Below are positions 41,866-51,258 of a stretch of 64,000 nt of DNA, in pieces. The notes under the pieces were generated by a model. It was not told the origin of the DNA. It saw only the letters and a program-made list of their open reading frames with translations, and searched no databases. Within the stretch, counting starts at the first letter, position 1, and every line of letters starts with the position of its first letter. Source of the DNA: Mediterraneibacter agrestimuris (GTDB taxonomy: Bacteria > Bacillota > Clostridia > Lachnospirales > Lachnospiraceae); the NCBI RefSeq assembly GCF_943193195.1, contig NZ_CALPDG010000006.1:1-64000 (forward strand), read 5' to 3'. A program made the translations under genes and the position numbers.

Positions 41866-44037
41866 TCACGCATTCTCAGCATCAAAATGGAACTGCCATG
41901 CCTTATATTCCCCCATTACAAGTGGTACAGGATACCCAACATGCATCAGTACAGCACCACTGTAACACTTATTTGTCTCTTTACAATAGTACATTATATG
42001 GGGCTCTAACCCCTTCATGCGCACATAATTTGTAGGCTCATTCCCATGCGTGTCAAGTGTTACAATGTTTAATAAAGCCTCATCCTTCTTTTTACTCACA
42101 AAAGACCATGCCGCTGCTTCCACATCCTTTCCCGGAGTATGAAGTCTATAATAATCACCACCCCGTACTAATTTTTCATCTCTTTTATAAGTTCTGATTT
42201 GTTCTTTTACTTCCCGCTCCTCTTGGTCTGTTAAAAGGTTCAGGTCAAGTTCATACCCAAAACTTCCCGCCATTGCAACCACTCCTCTTGTTTTAAACTC
42301 AACTGTCCGTCCTGTCTGATGATTGGGCGCAGCAGAAACATGAGATGCCATTGTTCCCGGCGGATAACAGAATGAAGTACCATGCTGGATACGAATCCGT
42401 TCAATAGCATCTGTATCATCACTGCACCAGATTTGAGGCGTATAGTATAACATACCCATATCAAATCTGCCTCCGCCGCCACTGCATCCCTCAATAAGTA
42501 TATCTGGAAAATTCTGGTTCAGCCGCTCAAGGAAATCATATACCCCCAATACATACTCGTGCATAATCTTCCCGTAATTCTGATACCCCTCTGTTATAGT
42601 AAATACATCACAAATACTTCGGTTCATATCCATTTTTATGTACTCTATATTTGCTGAACTGATTACCTTTACGATATTATCATAAATATAATCCACAACT
42701 TCCTTTCTGGAAAAGTCGAGTACAAGCTGGCTTCTGCCTCTTACCGGAAGCCGCCCCGGTATGACAAATGCCCAATCCGGGTGCTTTCGATACAGTTCAC
42801 TATCCTCATTCACCATTTCCGGCTCAATCCATAACCCGAATTTCATATTAAGTTCATTGACTGCATCCGCAATCCTTGAAAGTGAACCTCCCAGCTTCTT
42901 TTCGTTAACTTTCCAATCTCCCAGACCGCTTTGGTCAGTATCTCTATTCCCGAACCATCCATCATCCAGAACCACCATATCAATCCCCAATTTTGCTGCC
43001 TTTCGGGCGATGTCTATAATTTTATCGCCATCAAAATCCATGTAAGCAGCTTCCCAGCTATTAATCAGAACCGGCCGCGCAGCATGCTTATATTTTCCAC
43101 GACATACATGCTCCTGTATCAACTCATGGTAAATATGTGACAATGCAGTCAATCCTTTGGAGCTATAAGCAAGCACCGCCTCCGGACTGTAAAATGTTTC
43201 GCCCGGATCAAGAGAATAATCAAACATTTCATCGAGAAGTCCTATTTGTATCCTGGTCTGATGGTATTGATCTTTTTCCGCCTCAAAGGAAAAATTACCG
43301 CTGTATAAGAATGCCATCCCATAACAGGACCCGTAATCCTCTGTTGTTTCCTCACCTGCCAGAATAAAAAACGGATTGTGTTGATGACTGGACATCCCCC
43401 TCCGGCTTCCAAACTGTTGTTTTCCATGAATCACAGGAATTCGTTCCAAGTTTCTCTCCATAGTATGCCTGCCATAAAAATGTAAAAGTTCATGATTTCC
43501 GCCAAGAAAATCTATACAAGCACTATATACCTTATTGATAAATACTGTCTCATTTCCTTGATTACGTACAATTACACTTCTTGTAATAACATCAAGTTCA
43601 GGCAGCACGCCATAACGAAGCACAACTTCCAGACTCAATCTCTCATCCGTCAATATAATTTCCATAGTATATGCTTCTTTCTCATCCGTATAGACTGCCG
43701 GAAGTCCGGGAATATTATACTTCCCTGGTTTTGTGCTGTATTGCTGAAATCTCAAATCTACGCCAAAAACACCTTGCTTATCCCGGACATTAAATGCCGC
43801 GCTGCGGAAGTCCCCATTTCCGCAGCACGGATACTCCAGCGGAAAGACATCCATAGAAATAGTTCTGTTTTCCCCGGCATCATAAGGATTCCCTGAAAAT
43901 CCCCGATCAGCATAGGTAAGTAAAAAACTCATATCCCCCTCCGCCTTCGGTCCATAATATAAATGAAGCAGAAATCCCATCTCATCTATTCCCATCTGAT
44001 AAGTCGTATTTCTTGTATGCAATGTAATAAGTTCCAT
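41866..44037 (-). CDS. GH36 alpha-galactosidase
   Basis: Cytoplasmic alpha-galactosidase of 723 residues, the usual length of the RafA/AgaA group. It would release alpha-1,6-galactose from melibiose, raffinose or stachyose. The N-terminal beta-sandwich is complete. The barrel shows INSWEAAYMDFDGDKI, the nucleophile in IKMDMNRSICD (Asp470), the motif EGCSGGGGRFDMGM and the acid/base in WCSDDTDAIER (Asp540), followed by YPPGTMASHVS. No signal peptide is present. It is downstream of two ABC permease genes, the first of which is degenerate, so the enzyme may have lost its dedicated importer. Confidence 0.93.
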   Translation of the reverse strand: MELITLHTRNTTYQMGIDEMGFLLHLYYGPKAEGDMSFLLTYADRGFSGNPYDAGENRTISMDVFPLEYPCCGNGDFRSAAFNVRDKQGVFGVDLRFQQYSTKPGKYNIPGLPAVYTDEKEAYTMEIILTDERLSLEVVLRYGVLPELDVITRSVIVRNQGNETVFINKVYSACIDFLGGNHELLHFYGRHTMERNLERIPVIHGKQQFGSRRGMSSHQHNPFFILAGEETTEDYGSCYGMAFLYSGNFSFEAEKDQYHQTRIQIGLLDEMFDYSLDPGETFYSPEAVLAYSSKGLTALSHIYHELIQEHVCRGKYKHAARPVLINSWEAAYMDFDGDKIIDIARKAAKLGIDMVVLDDGWFGNRDTDQSGLGDWKVNEKKLGGSLSRIADAVNELNMKFGLWIEPEMVNEDSELYRKHPDWAFVIPGRLPVRGRSQLVLDFSRKEVVDYIYDNIVKVISSANIEYIKMDMNRSICDVFTITEGYQNYGKIMHEYVLGVYDFLERLNQNFPDILIEGCSGGGGRFDMGMLYYTPQIWCSDDTDAIERIRIQHGTSFCYPPGTMASHVSAAPNHQTGRTVEFKTRGVVAMAGSFGYELDLNLLTDQEEREVKEQIRTYKRDEKLVRGGDYYRLHTPGKDVEAAAWSFVSKKKDEALLNIVTLDTHGNEPTNYVRMKGLEPHIMYYCKETNKCYSGAVLMHVGYPVPLVMGEYKAWQFHFDAENA

Positions 44038-44050
44038 AAATTATCCCTTT

Positions 44051-44875
44051 CTATTTTCCCCCTGTCATTGCAACACCTTCAATAAACTGTTTCTGGAAAA
44101 TCAGATACAGAATTACCATTGGCAGCATTGCAAATAAAGATCCTGCCATCAGTACCGGATAGTTTGTGCCTGACAGACTGTTTAATGTTGAAAGTCCGGC
44201 AGACAATGTAGTCGAATTGATATTCGTGTTCGCAACCAGAGGCCACATCAAATCTGCATAAGAAAATACTGCCGTAAACACAGTCAGAGCAGCCACTGAA
44301 GACTTCGTAAGCGGAAACATAACTTTTGTAAAAATCTGCCATCGGTTACACCCATCCAAATAAGCCGCCTCTGCAATCTCATCCGGAATTCCCATGTATG
44401 CCTGCCTTAAGAAGAATGTACCAAAGGCGCTCACCAATCCAGGAAATACAAGCGAAAGTATCGTATCCGTTATTCCCAACGCTGCCACCATTTCATACTG
44501 TGGAATGATAAAAATCTGTCCCGGAATCATCTGCTGTACAATTACAAGTGTAAACAGTATATTTTTTCCTTTAAAATTTATTTTTGCAAAAGCATATCCT
44601 GCCATAGAACTGAAAATTACCGCACATAATACGCGAAACAATATCATAAGACCTGTATTCAGGTACAGTTGACCAAAAGGAAGGAGGTCAAATACTTTTC
44701 CAAAAGAAGCAAAATTCCAATTTTGCGGCAGAATAGTTGGAGGTATCTGAAGTACCTCCGCATTTGTCTTAACTGCCGTAAGTAACATCCAGATAAATGG
44801 GAATACCATCATCAGCGACCCGATTATCAGGACAACATAAATCAATACGGTTGACAATGTTTTTTTCTTTTTCAT
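44051..44875 (-). CDS. Sugar ABC transporter permease (MalG type)
   Basis: Membrane permease of 274 residues with six helices and an intact EAA loop (IAEAAYLDGCNRWQIFTKVMF). It lies 13 nt before the GH36 gene and would have formed an alpha-galactoside importer with the degenerate permease upstream. As its partner permease is broken and no binding protein is present, it is probably a non-functional remnant although its own frame is open. Confidence 0.88.
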   Translation of the reverse strand: MKKKKTLSTVLIYVVLIIGSLMMVFPFIWMLLTAVKTNAEVLQIPPTILPQNWNFASFGKVFDLLPFGQLYLNTGLMILFRVLCAVIFSSMAGYAFAKINFKGKNILFTLVIVQQMIPGQIFIIPQYEMVAALGITDTILSLVFPGLVSAFGTFFLRQAYMGIPDEIAEAAYLDGCNRWQIFTKVMFPLTKSSVAALTVFTAVFSYADLMWPLVANTNINSTTLSAGLSTLNSLSGTNYPVLMAGSLFAMLPMVILYLIFQKQFIEGVAMTGGK

Positions 44876-44887
44876 GTCGTCTGCCTC

Positions 44888-45526
44888 CTATACTTCATAA
44901 TTAACCCATTTTTTCTGTCCTAAAAACTGAACAGCTGTGATGATTCCGATCAACAGCACCGTTGCAATGACAATGGCTGACGCATACCCCTTATTGCCTT
45001 TAATGAAAGATTCTCTGTAAAACAGATAAATCAATGACTGTGATTTACTCAGTGCCGGGTTTCCTTCTCCAATCATCATGTAAATTAGATCATACACCTT
45101 TAATGAGGCCATTAATCGCATAATCAACACTACAAACAAAGTAGGAGATACCATGGGCAGCGTTATATATCGAAATTGCTGCAGCTTTGTACATCCATCC
45201 AGTCCCGCAGCCTCATAATAACTTTTTGAAATATTCTGAATCCCCGAAAGCAACAATACAGCATCATATCCAACAGCACTCCAAATTGCTACAATCGCAA
45301 CTGTTGGAATCACCAGCTGCGGATTTGTCGTCCAGCCTGCATCAATATGAAATATTGTATTGATTATCCCATACTCTGAATTGAACATCCATCTCCACAC
45401 CATAGCTACTGCCGCCGGAGCAACAACCAATTGTAGATATAGTTTAGCAATATAATGTATTTCTCTACATAGCTTCATGAACCTCATCTTATACCAAAAT
45501 GCACTGCTTAAAAAAATGGTATACAT
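44888..45526 (-). pseudogene. Sugar ABC transporter permease (MalF type), 5'-degenerate
   Basis: The open part encodes 212 residues; MalF-type permeases have about 290. From VVAPAAVAMVWRWMFNSEYG onward it matches the family, including the EAA loop YEAAGLDGCTKLQQFRYITL. The first 20 or so residues do not. In another frame just upstream I read HEAM-stop-RNTLYC-stop-TISTI, which fits the expected family pattern (W-A-x-x-NTLYYT) with two stops. So the first two helices have been lost through stops, a frameshift and a deletion. Sequence similarity ends close to the inverted repeat at 45490-45545. The binding-protein gene normally found upstream is absent. Confidence 0.75.
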
Positions 45527-45566
45527 TTAGGTGCATTTTGGTATATACTAAAAATAATTCTATTAT
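45490..45566 (+). promoter_or_regulatory. Operator/promoter region with perfect 15-bp inverted repeat before the AraC regulator
   Basis: TATACCAAAATGCAC (45490-45504) is the exact reverse complement of GTGCATTTTGGTATA (45531-45545). A third TGGTATA lies at 45517-45523. A promoter TTGGTA (45538-45543), 17 nt, TATTAT (45561-45566) overlaps the right arm. GGAGG precedes the ATG at 45587. This is a plausible binding region for the AraC protein encoded next. Confidence 0.65.
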
Positions 45567-45586
45567 ACACTGGAGGATTATTCATT

Positions 45587-46450
45587 ATGAAGCCGGGATT
45601 ATTTTATCTTTTTCCAAATGAAAACTTTCTTGATCTAAACCCGTATCAGGCAGGATACGCCGACAATGATGGGGCTGCATCTTTCGGACCATGCACGAGA
45701 AACCATTATTTATTTCATTATGTAATATCAGGCGCAGGAACATTGATGACTGAAGACGAGATGAAATGCGAACGACATTTTCACATTCATACCGGGCAGG
45801 GATTTCTGATTTTCCCCGGGCAAGTCACGACATATTGGGCAGATAAAAACCATCCATGGGAATATGTCTGGATTGAATTTGACGGTGTCTATGCCTCGGA
45901 GGTTATTTCCATGGCCGGATTTTCTGTAGATTCTCCTATCTGGAAATCTTCCGATAAGATACTTGCCCGTAAACTTTGCGAAACCATGATGGCATTAGCT
46001 TCACCTGCAGAAGGCACACATTTTTATAAACAATCCCGATTATATGATTTTGCAGACTGCCTGATTCGCGCTACCGAAAAACCTGTCACTATTTTAAGCT
46101 CCAACGGCTCATTCTCCGACTATTATCTGCAAACTGCATTTTTATATATTGAAAAAAATTTTATGAACAATATCTCGGTAGAATCTATTGCTGCAAAATG
46201 CAATATACATCGAAACAAACTTTTAAAAATATTTAAAGAAAGAATCGGACAAGGGCCCCAAGAATATCTAATCAAATATCGGATGTCCCGGGCCGCACAG
46301 CTTCTGATCACCACCAATTTCTCTATAAATGAAATCGGAAATGCTGTGGGATATGAAAATCAGCTTCATTTCTCACGTACATTCAAAAATGTATATGGAA
46401 TGTCGCCTAAATATTTCAGGGAACAAAAAATATCCAAAAAGTACTCATAA
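45587..46450 (+). CDS. AraC-family transcriptional regulator
   Basis: Regulator of 287 residues. An N-terminal cupin-type sugar-binding domain (about 20-150; HYVISGAGTLMTE, HIHTGQGFLIFPGQ) precedes a C-terminal AraC HTH with ISVESIAAKCNIHRNKLLKIF and INEIGNAVGYENQLHFSRTF. It is divergent from the alpha-galactosidase/permease genes and probably activates them in response to alpha-galactosides. Because the promoter region on the other side has been altered by the permease deletion, regulation of GH36 may now be changed. Confidence 0.92.
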   Translation: MKPGLFYLFPNENFLDLNPYQAGYADNDGAASFGPCTRNHYLFHYVISGAGTLMTEDEMKCERHFHIHTGQGFLIFPGQVTTYWADKNHPWEYVWIEFDGVYASEVISMAGFSVDSPIWKSSDKILARKLCETMMALASPAEGTHFYKQSRLYDFADCLIRATEKPVTILSSNGSFSDYYLQTAFLYIEKNFMNNISVESIAAKCNIHRNKLLKIFKERIGQGPQEYLIKYRMSRAAQLLITTNFSINEIGNAVGYENQLHFSRTFKNVYGMSPKYFREQKISKKYS

Positions 46451-46532
46451 TTCCTTCGGGCTGCGGGGAATTTCAGTGGAAGTTCAATACAATATACAGG
46501 TGTAGGGTAGGGGAAATTTTTATAAAAAAGTA

Positions 46533-46561
46533 TTGAATTTTTTATATAAAGACGCTATAAT
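46533..46561 (+). promoter_or_regulatory. Promoter of tRNA-Thr
   Basis: TTGAAT (46533-46538) and TATAAT (46556-46561) are separated by 17 nt and stand 18 nt before the mature tRNA 5' end. Confidence 0.75.
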
Positions 46562-46579
46562 AGAAAAGATCTGTTTTAT

Positions 46580-46652
46580 GCCGAAATAGCTCAGTCGGTA
46601 GAGCACTTCACTCGTAATGAAGGGGTCGTCGGTTCAAGTCCGATTTTCGGCT
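46580..46652 (+). tRNA. tRNA-Thr (anticodon CGU)
   Basis: A complete cloverleaf of 73 nt without encoded CCA. The acceptor stem GCCGAAA pairs with TTTCGGC, the D stem is GCTC/GAGC, the anticodon stem CTTCA/TGAAG has the loop CTCGTAA (anticodon CGT in DNA), and the T-loop is TTCAAGT. The anticodon CGU reads ACG threonine codons. Confidence 0.95.
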
Positions 46653-46680
46653 TTCTATACAGATATTCCAAATTAAAAAC

Positions 46681-46719
46681 AGCAAAAATTCAAAATACAG
46701 AATTTTTGCTACTTTTTTA
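46681..46719. terminator. Bidirectional terminator between tRNA-Thr and the MscS gene
   Basis: AGCAAAAATTC (46681-46691) pairs with GAATTTTTGCT (46700-46710); ACTTTTTT follows on the plus strand and a GTTTTTAA run on the complement. Confidence 0.75.
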
Positions 46720-46733
46720 TATTCTCTATCTTT

Positions 46734-47642
46734 TTAATAATTCAGCTTATTGCCAGATTCCCGACTCATATGCACCTTCAACTGGTGATACGGAATCTCG
46801 ATACCCTCTGCGTCAAACATAAGCTTTATGTCTTCCAGCACCTTCCATCTGGTCATCCAGTACTCCTCGGTTTTGACCCATGCACGGACGCCGATAATTA
46901 CCGCGCTGTCGCCGAGTGAATCCACAAACACCCTGCACTCCTCTTCTTTGATGATATTTGCATTCTTCTCCAGCATTGTTTCCAACAAATATTTTGCTTT
47001 TTTCAAATCAGATTCATACGAAATACCAATCTTCAGATCTAACTGACGCTCATCCTTCGCCGTCACATTCGTCAGACTATTCCCCGTCAAAATTCCATTG
47101 GGAATGACGATCGTACGGTTATCCAGTGTAGACAGCTTTGTATAAAACACTTTAATTTCTTTGACCGTACCCTCATTTTTATTTGTATCTTCGATGATGT
47201 AATCGCCGACTGCAAATGGCTTCAAAACCAAAATCTGTATACCGCCTGCCAAATTGGACAGCGTTCCCTGCAGCGCAAGTGAAATACCAACGCCTGCCGC
47301 CGCAAATAAAGCCGTAATAGACGTCATTTCCATTCCCAGATTACCCGCCACGATAATGATCAAAAAAACATACAGTCCGAATTTTAACAGTGAATCCGTA
47401 AATTGTGCTACTCCGGCATCTGCATGAGTTCTTTCAATAGAAAGACGCACGCTTTTCCTGATAATCTGAATCACGATCCGTCCAACTGCAAAAATTAGCA
47501 AAGCGATCAAAAGACGGATTCCAAAGGACACCATGTCCGGGATATGATCCTGTATATACTGTATAAAACTATTCATCTCCGACTGCATTTCATTTACAGA
47601 AGCTTCCGCAGATTCCTGGATAATATCCGATGTTGTCTCCAT
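46734..47642 (-). CDS. mscS: Small-conductance mechanosensitive channel (MscS family)
   Basis: Membrane channel of 302 residues. After a short N-terminal region there are three helices (about 35-60, 85-105, 108-130), the last being the pore-lining Gly/Ala-rich segment ALFAAAGVGISLALQGTLSNLAGG. The beta domain carries PFAVGDYIIE and the C-terminal domain follows. It opens on membrane tension during hypo-osmotic shock. It appears monocistronic. Confidence 0.92.
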   Translation of the reverse strand: METTSDIIQESAEASVNEMQSEMNSFIQYIQDHIPDMVSFGIRLLIALLIFAVGRIVIQIIRKSVRLSIERTHADAGVAQFTDSLLKFGLYVFLIIIVAGNLGMEMTSITALFAAAGVGISLALQGTLSNLAGGIQILVLKPFAVGDYIIEDTNKNEGTVKEIKVFYTKLSTLDNRTIVIPNGILTGNSLTNVTAKDERQLDLKIGISYESDLKKAKYLLETMLEKNANIIKEEECRVFVDSLGDSAVIIGVRAWVKTEEYWMTRWKVLEDIKLMFDAEGIEIPYHQLKVHMSRESGNKLNY

Positions 47643-47708
47643 ATACAGTCTCCTTTCTGTTCCTTCCTAAGCTGTGCGCCACATTGCACAGCCACATGCC
47701 AATACATT

Positions 47709-48566
47709 TTACACTTCACTCTTTAATGATAAAAATGCTGCCAGATTCCCCCGCTTATCTCCCATCGTACGGTGTGAATACAATACATCACTGTTACAGT
47801 GTGTGCAAATATTTGTCACTGCAATATGTTCCTCTGTTATTCCCGTCTCTTTGAAAATAAGTTCGTTCGCTTTCCATAAATCCAACTGGTATCTGCCATT
47901 CGCTTTTCTGTAAAATAAGCTGTCCCAATCCTCTTCTTTGAAATTTGCACGGAATTGATCTATCACTTCTTCACTTACCTCGTAGCAGTCCTGACAGACA
48001 GACGGTCCCACAGCCGCCAGAATATTCTCCGGCTCACAGCCGTATTCTTTCTTCATCAACTCTACGGTTGCCTTACCGATCTTACCGACAGTACCTCTCC
48101 AGCCTGAATGGCTCAGTCCGATAACATGTTTCACCGAATCTAGAAAGAATAGCGGTACGCAGTCTGCATAAAACGTCACAAGGCAGATTCCCGGTACATT
48201 CGTCACCAGTCCGTCCACATCGGTATATTCCAACGGACGCAGGATTCCCATCCCCCGGTCAGCATCCGTTACTACACGCACATTGGTCGTATGAGTCTGT
48301 TGAGAAAATACCATATCCTCGCAGCGAACCCCAATTGCTTCTGCTATTCTGTGAAAATTTTCCCGCACATACTCCTCATTATCACCTCTCGTAAAACTCA
48401 AGTTCATAGACGCATAGCAGCCTTCACTTACACCGCCTAAGCGGGTAGAAAATCCATGCCGGACAATTCCGCTGTCCGCAAACATCGGGTATTCCAAATA
48501 AGGAACTCTCCCCTCTGCGAGCCGCATGCTATGCGATTGATTTTTCCACTTCAATTCTACTGCCAT
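47709..48566 (-). CDS. pgeF: Peptidoglycan editing factor PgeF (YfiH/laccase-domain family)
   Basis: Cytoplasmic enzyme of 285 residues of the YfiH family (former multicopper polyphenol oxidase annotation). Active-site residues are visible in VFSQQTHTTNV, TFYADCVPLFFLD and GLSHSGWRGTVGKIG, which supply the His-Cys-His zinc site. Known family role: removing misincorporated residues (for example L-Ser) from peptidoglycan precursors. The gene lies downstream of yraN in the same orientation. Confidence 0.9.
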   Translation of the reverse strand: MAVELKWKNQSHSMRLAEGRVPYLEYPMFADSGIVRHGFSTRLGGVSEGCYASMNLSFTRGDNEEYVRENFHRIAEAIGVRCEDMVFSQQTHTTNVRVVTDADRGMGILRPLEYTDVDGLVTNVPGICLVTFYADCVPLFFLDSVKHVIGLSHSGWRGTVGKIGKATVELMKKEYGCEPENILAAVGPSVCQDCYEVSEEVIDQFRANFKEEDWDSLFYRKANGRYQLDLWKANELIFKETGITEEHIAVTNICTHCNSDVLYSHRTMGDKRGNLAAFLSLKSEV

Positions 48567-48627
48567 ATTTTCCCCTTTTCTGATTCTTTCTGCAATCTAT
48601 GTACAACCACAATTCTCTTCCCGCCTT

Positions 48628-48984
48628 CTAAAACAAACTGTTCTCTTCAAATGCGTTTTTAATCAAAGTGATTTTGCTGTCCTCAATCCCGATCACATCA
48701 AATCGGCATGGCACGTTATATAATCTGTGTCTTAACAGATAGTATTCTGCAGTCTTCCACAACTTCCTCTGTTTGTACACATCAACAGCTTCTACCGGAC
48801 TACCTGTCATACGTCCCCTCCGGTACTTAACTTCACAAAATACAAGGTATTCTCCATCTTGTGCGATTAAATCAATTTCTCCCCGGCGGCAATGATAATT
48901 GTATTCCAAAATTCTGTAACCCTTCTGTTCCAGATAACGCCCCGCTATATGTTCGTACTTGCTTCCTATTTCTCTTTGGTTCAT
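48628..48984 (-). CDS. yraN: YraN-family nuclease-like protein (UPF0102)
   Basis: Protein of 118 residues with the nuclease-fold pattern GSKYEHIAGRYLEQKGYRIL, RRGEIDLIAQDGEYLVFCEVK and CRFDVIGIE. The E-x(n)-D-x(n)-E-V-K arrangement is that of a PD-(D/E)xK-like fold, although the function of this family remains unassigned. It follows rnhB in many Firmicutes, as here (54-nt gap with a hairpin). Confidence 0.92.
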   Translation of the reverse strand: MNQREIGSKYEHIAGRYLEQKGYRILEYNYHCRRGEIDLIAQDGEYLVFCEVKYRRGRMTGSPVEAVDVYKQRKLWKTAEYYLLRHRLYNVPCRFDVIGIEDSKITLIKNAFEENSLF

Positions 48985-49011
48985 ATGTTGTTTTTCTTCT
49001 ATGATGACACA

Positions 49012-49041
49012 TAACAGTCCAGCCCTCCAGCAGCACTGTTA
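49012..49041 (-). repeat. Short hairpin overlapping the rnhB stop codon
   Basis: TAACAGT (49012-49018) pairs with ACTGTTA (49035-49041), with inner CAGC/GC pairings. Its left side (ATAACAGTCCAGCCCTCC) resembles the left side of the larger element at 56493 (GTAACAGTTCAGCCTTCG). Confidence 0.5.
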
Positions 49042-49791
49042 CACAAACTTTTTGATAAAGCTTTTTCTGTGAATCGGGGTCGGTCCCAATTCCTTCAATG
49101 CCTGAATATGCTCTGCTGAGCCATATCCCTTATTTTGTGCAAATCCGTAACCCGACAGAATCTTATCATACTGAATCATCAGCCGGTCCCTCGTTACCTT
49201 TGCCAAAATGCTCGATGCCGCAATGGATACGCTCTTTGCATCTCCTTTAATAATCGGCACTTGAGGAATCAATATCTCTGGAATGGTCACTGCATCATTT
49301 AACAGCACATCGGGAGTCATACCTAACTGCTCAATGGCAGTACGCATGGCTTCGTAAGTTGCCTGCAAAATATTAATCTCATCAATCCTTGCGGGAGATG
49401 CCATCCCAATTCCTGTAGCAACTGCTTTTTCCATAATCTCTTCGTAAAGTTCTTCCCGCTTTTTTGCTGAGAGCTTTTTGGAGTCATTGAGGTATAAGAT
49501 TTCACAATCCTTCGGCAAGATCACTGCCCCGGCTACCACCGGTCCTGCCAGCGGTCCTCTGCCTGCCTCGTCAATACCGCAGATATAAGTACAGTCCGCA
49601 TACTGGCGTTCATAACTCCACATCTGATCCAGCCTTGCCCGTTCTGCCCGGAGACGTTGTTCCTGCTTCTGATATTTTATGATCAGATTTCGGACTCCGG
49701 CTCTTTTATCTTCTGCATATTGTATATACAATGCTGCCCTATCCTCTGTCTGTTCAAACTCCTTCTTAATCTCGGAAATGCTCTTACTCAT
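49039..49791 (-). CDS. rnhB: Ribonuclease HII
   Basis: RNase HII of 250 residues that removes RNA from RNA-DNA hybrids. The catalytic start CGIDEAGRGPLAGPVVAGAV holds the first Asp-Glu pair; further acidic residues are in LNDSKKLS, LLNDAV and IIKGDAKSVSIAAASI-type segments. An N-terminal helical extension of about 70 residues precedes the core, as in other clostridial enzymes. It overlaps the upstream lepB gene by 8 nt. Confidence 0.95.
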   Translation of the reverse strand: MSKSISEIKKEFEQTEDRAALYIQYAEDKRAGVRNLIIKYQKQEQRLRAERARLDQMWSYERQYADCTYICGIDEAGRGPLAGPVVAGAVILPKDCEILYLNDSKKLSAKKREELYEEIMEKAVATGIGMASPARIDEINILQATYEAMRTAIEQLGMTPDVLLNDAVTIPEILIPQVPIIKGDAKSVSIAASSILAKVTRDRLMIQYDKILSGYGFAQNKGYGSAEHIQALKELGPTPIHRKSFIKKFV

Positions 49792-50329
49792 GCCTGATCA
49801 CCCCAAATTTATTCAGCGGCCAGATACGGATCCATGCTCTTCCCAGCAAGTCTTCCCTATGAAGGACTCCAACACTTGGCTCACGGCTGTCAGAACTGTG
49901 ATTTCGATTATCTCCCAGTACGAAGTATTCATCTTCTCCAAGAACAATCGGCTCCTCTGCAAGCCCCGCATTTTCCATCAGTTCATTGCCATAATGCTCA
50001 TCCAACGGCTCTCCGTCAATATATACACAGCCTTCTACTACCTGAACAGTTTCTCCCGGCAAGCCTATAATACGCTTAATATAATAAGTATTTTCTTTAT
50101 GTTGGTATGGAAATACAATAATCTCAAAACGTTCTGGTTCACGGAAACGATAAGAAATCTTATCTACGATCAGATTGTCTCCGTCATGCAGCGTTGTCTC
50201 CATGGATTGTCCGCTCACCTTAGTACGCTGTCCAACATAGGTAATGATCAAATAAGTCGCTCCGATAATAATCAGTAAAAAGACAATCCATTCCAGCAAC
50301 TCTCTCAGAATTCCTTTTCCCTCTTCCAT
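49784..50329 (-). CDS. lepB: Signal peptidase I (short form)
   Basis: Membrane-anchored signal peptidase of 181 residues. One N-terminal helix (about 13-31) is followed by the serine box VSGQSMETTLHDGD, the lysine box region YYIKRIIGLPGE and GDNRNHSSDSREPSVG. This is a minimal SipS-like enzyme for releasing exported proteins. It lies between rbgA and rnhB. Confidence 0.94.
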   Translation of the reverse strand: MEEGKGILRELLEWIVFLLIIIGATYLIITYVGQRTKVSGQSMETTLHDGDNLIVDKISYRFREPERFEIIVFPYQHKENTYYIKRIIGLPGETVQVVEGCVYIDGEPLDEHYGNELMENAGLAEEPIVLGEDEYFVLGDNRNHSSDSREPSVGVLHREDLLGRAWIRIWPLNKFGVIRHE

Positions 50330-50361
50330 GTCAGTCTTCCTTCTTTCTGTTACCTTTTTAT

Positions 50362-51216
50362 CTATTCTCCGGATTCCTCCGGAGTCTCCAGCGTGATTCT
50401 TCCCAGACGTCCGTTTCGGAAATCATCCAGCAAAAGCTTTGCCGCTTTCTCTGTATCCAATTCATTTCCTTTGACCAGGCAGTGTCTGCTCTTAGCAATA
50501 CTGCGCAGATTCCCGAATCCATCCTCCACTTCCGCAATCTCATATTTTCCGGCAAGTATTCCGCTGTATTCCTTCACAAGGAACTTCGTCAGCTCTGCTG
50601 CCAATTCTTCTGTATGAAGAATCTCATCCTTAATGGATCCAATATAGGCAAGACGTAAGCCTACCACCTGATCCTCAAATTTCGGCCAGAGAATCCCAGG
50701 TGTATCCAGCAATTCCACATTTTTGTTCAGACGGATCCACTGTTTCCCTTTTGTGACACCCGGCTTATTGCCTGTTTTTGTACAGGCTTTTCCAGCCAGT
50801 GCATTGATAAATGTAGATTTCCCTACATTCGGGATTCCAACCACAATTGCACGTACCGGACGGTTCAGTATTCCCCGCCTTTTGTCCCGCTCAATTTTTT
50901 CTTTACAAGCTTCCTGAATCACACTGTTGATGGACTTGATTCCGCTTCCTTTCTTTGCATTCACTTTAACAACAGAAAATCCCATCCCTTTGAAATATTC
51001 CATCCATGCATCATTCCACTTTTCTTCTGCCAAATCTGATTTATTTAACAGAATTAATCTTGCTTTATTCTTTCCCAGCTCATCAATATCCGGATTCCGG
51101 CTGCTCAAGGGCACTCGCGCATCCACAAGCTCGATTACCAGATCGATCAGCTTCATGTTTTCCTGCATCATTCGTTTTGCTTTGGTCATATGACCTGGAT
51201 ACCACTGAAAATGCAT
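50362..51216 (-). CDS. rbgA: Ribosome biogenesis GTPase RbgA (YlqF)
   Basis: Circularly permuted GTPase of 284 residues that assists late 50S assembly. The G4 motif LLNKSDLAE comes first, followed by G1 GIPNVGKSTFIN, the G2 region and G3 DTPGILWP, with an N-terminal HFQWYPGHMTKAKR motif and a C-terminal RNA-binding domain. The order G4-G1-G3 is diagnostic. Confidence 0.95.
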   Translation of the reverse strand: MHFQWYPGHMTKAKRMMQENMKLIDLVIELVDARVPLSSRNPDIDELGKNKARLILLNKSDLAEEKWNDAWMEYFKGMGFSVVKVNAKKGSGIKSINSVIQEACKEKIERDKRRGILNRPVRAIVVGIPNVGKSTFINALAGKACTKTGNKPGVTKGKQWIRLNKNVELLDTPGILWPKFEDQVVGLRLAYIGSIKDEILHTEELAAELTKFLVKEYSGILAGKYEIAEVEDGFGNLRSIAKSRHCLVKGNELDTEKAAKLLLDDFRNGRLGRITLETPEESGE

Positions 51217-51258
51217 TTCTTTCCTCCTGTCTTACTTCGCTCGCAATAGTCCATTGGA

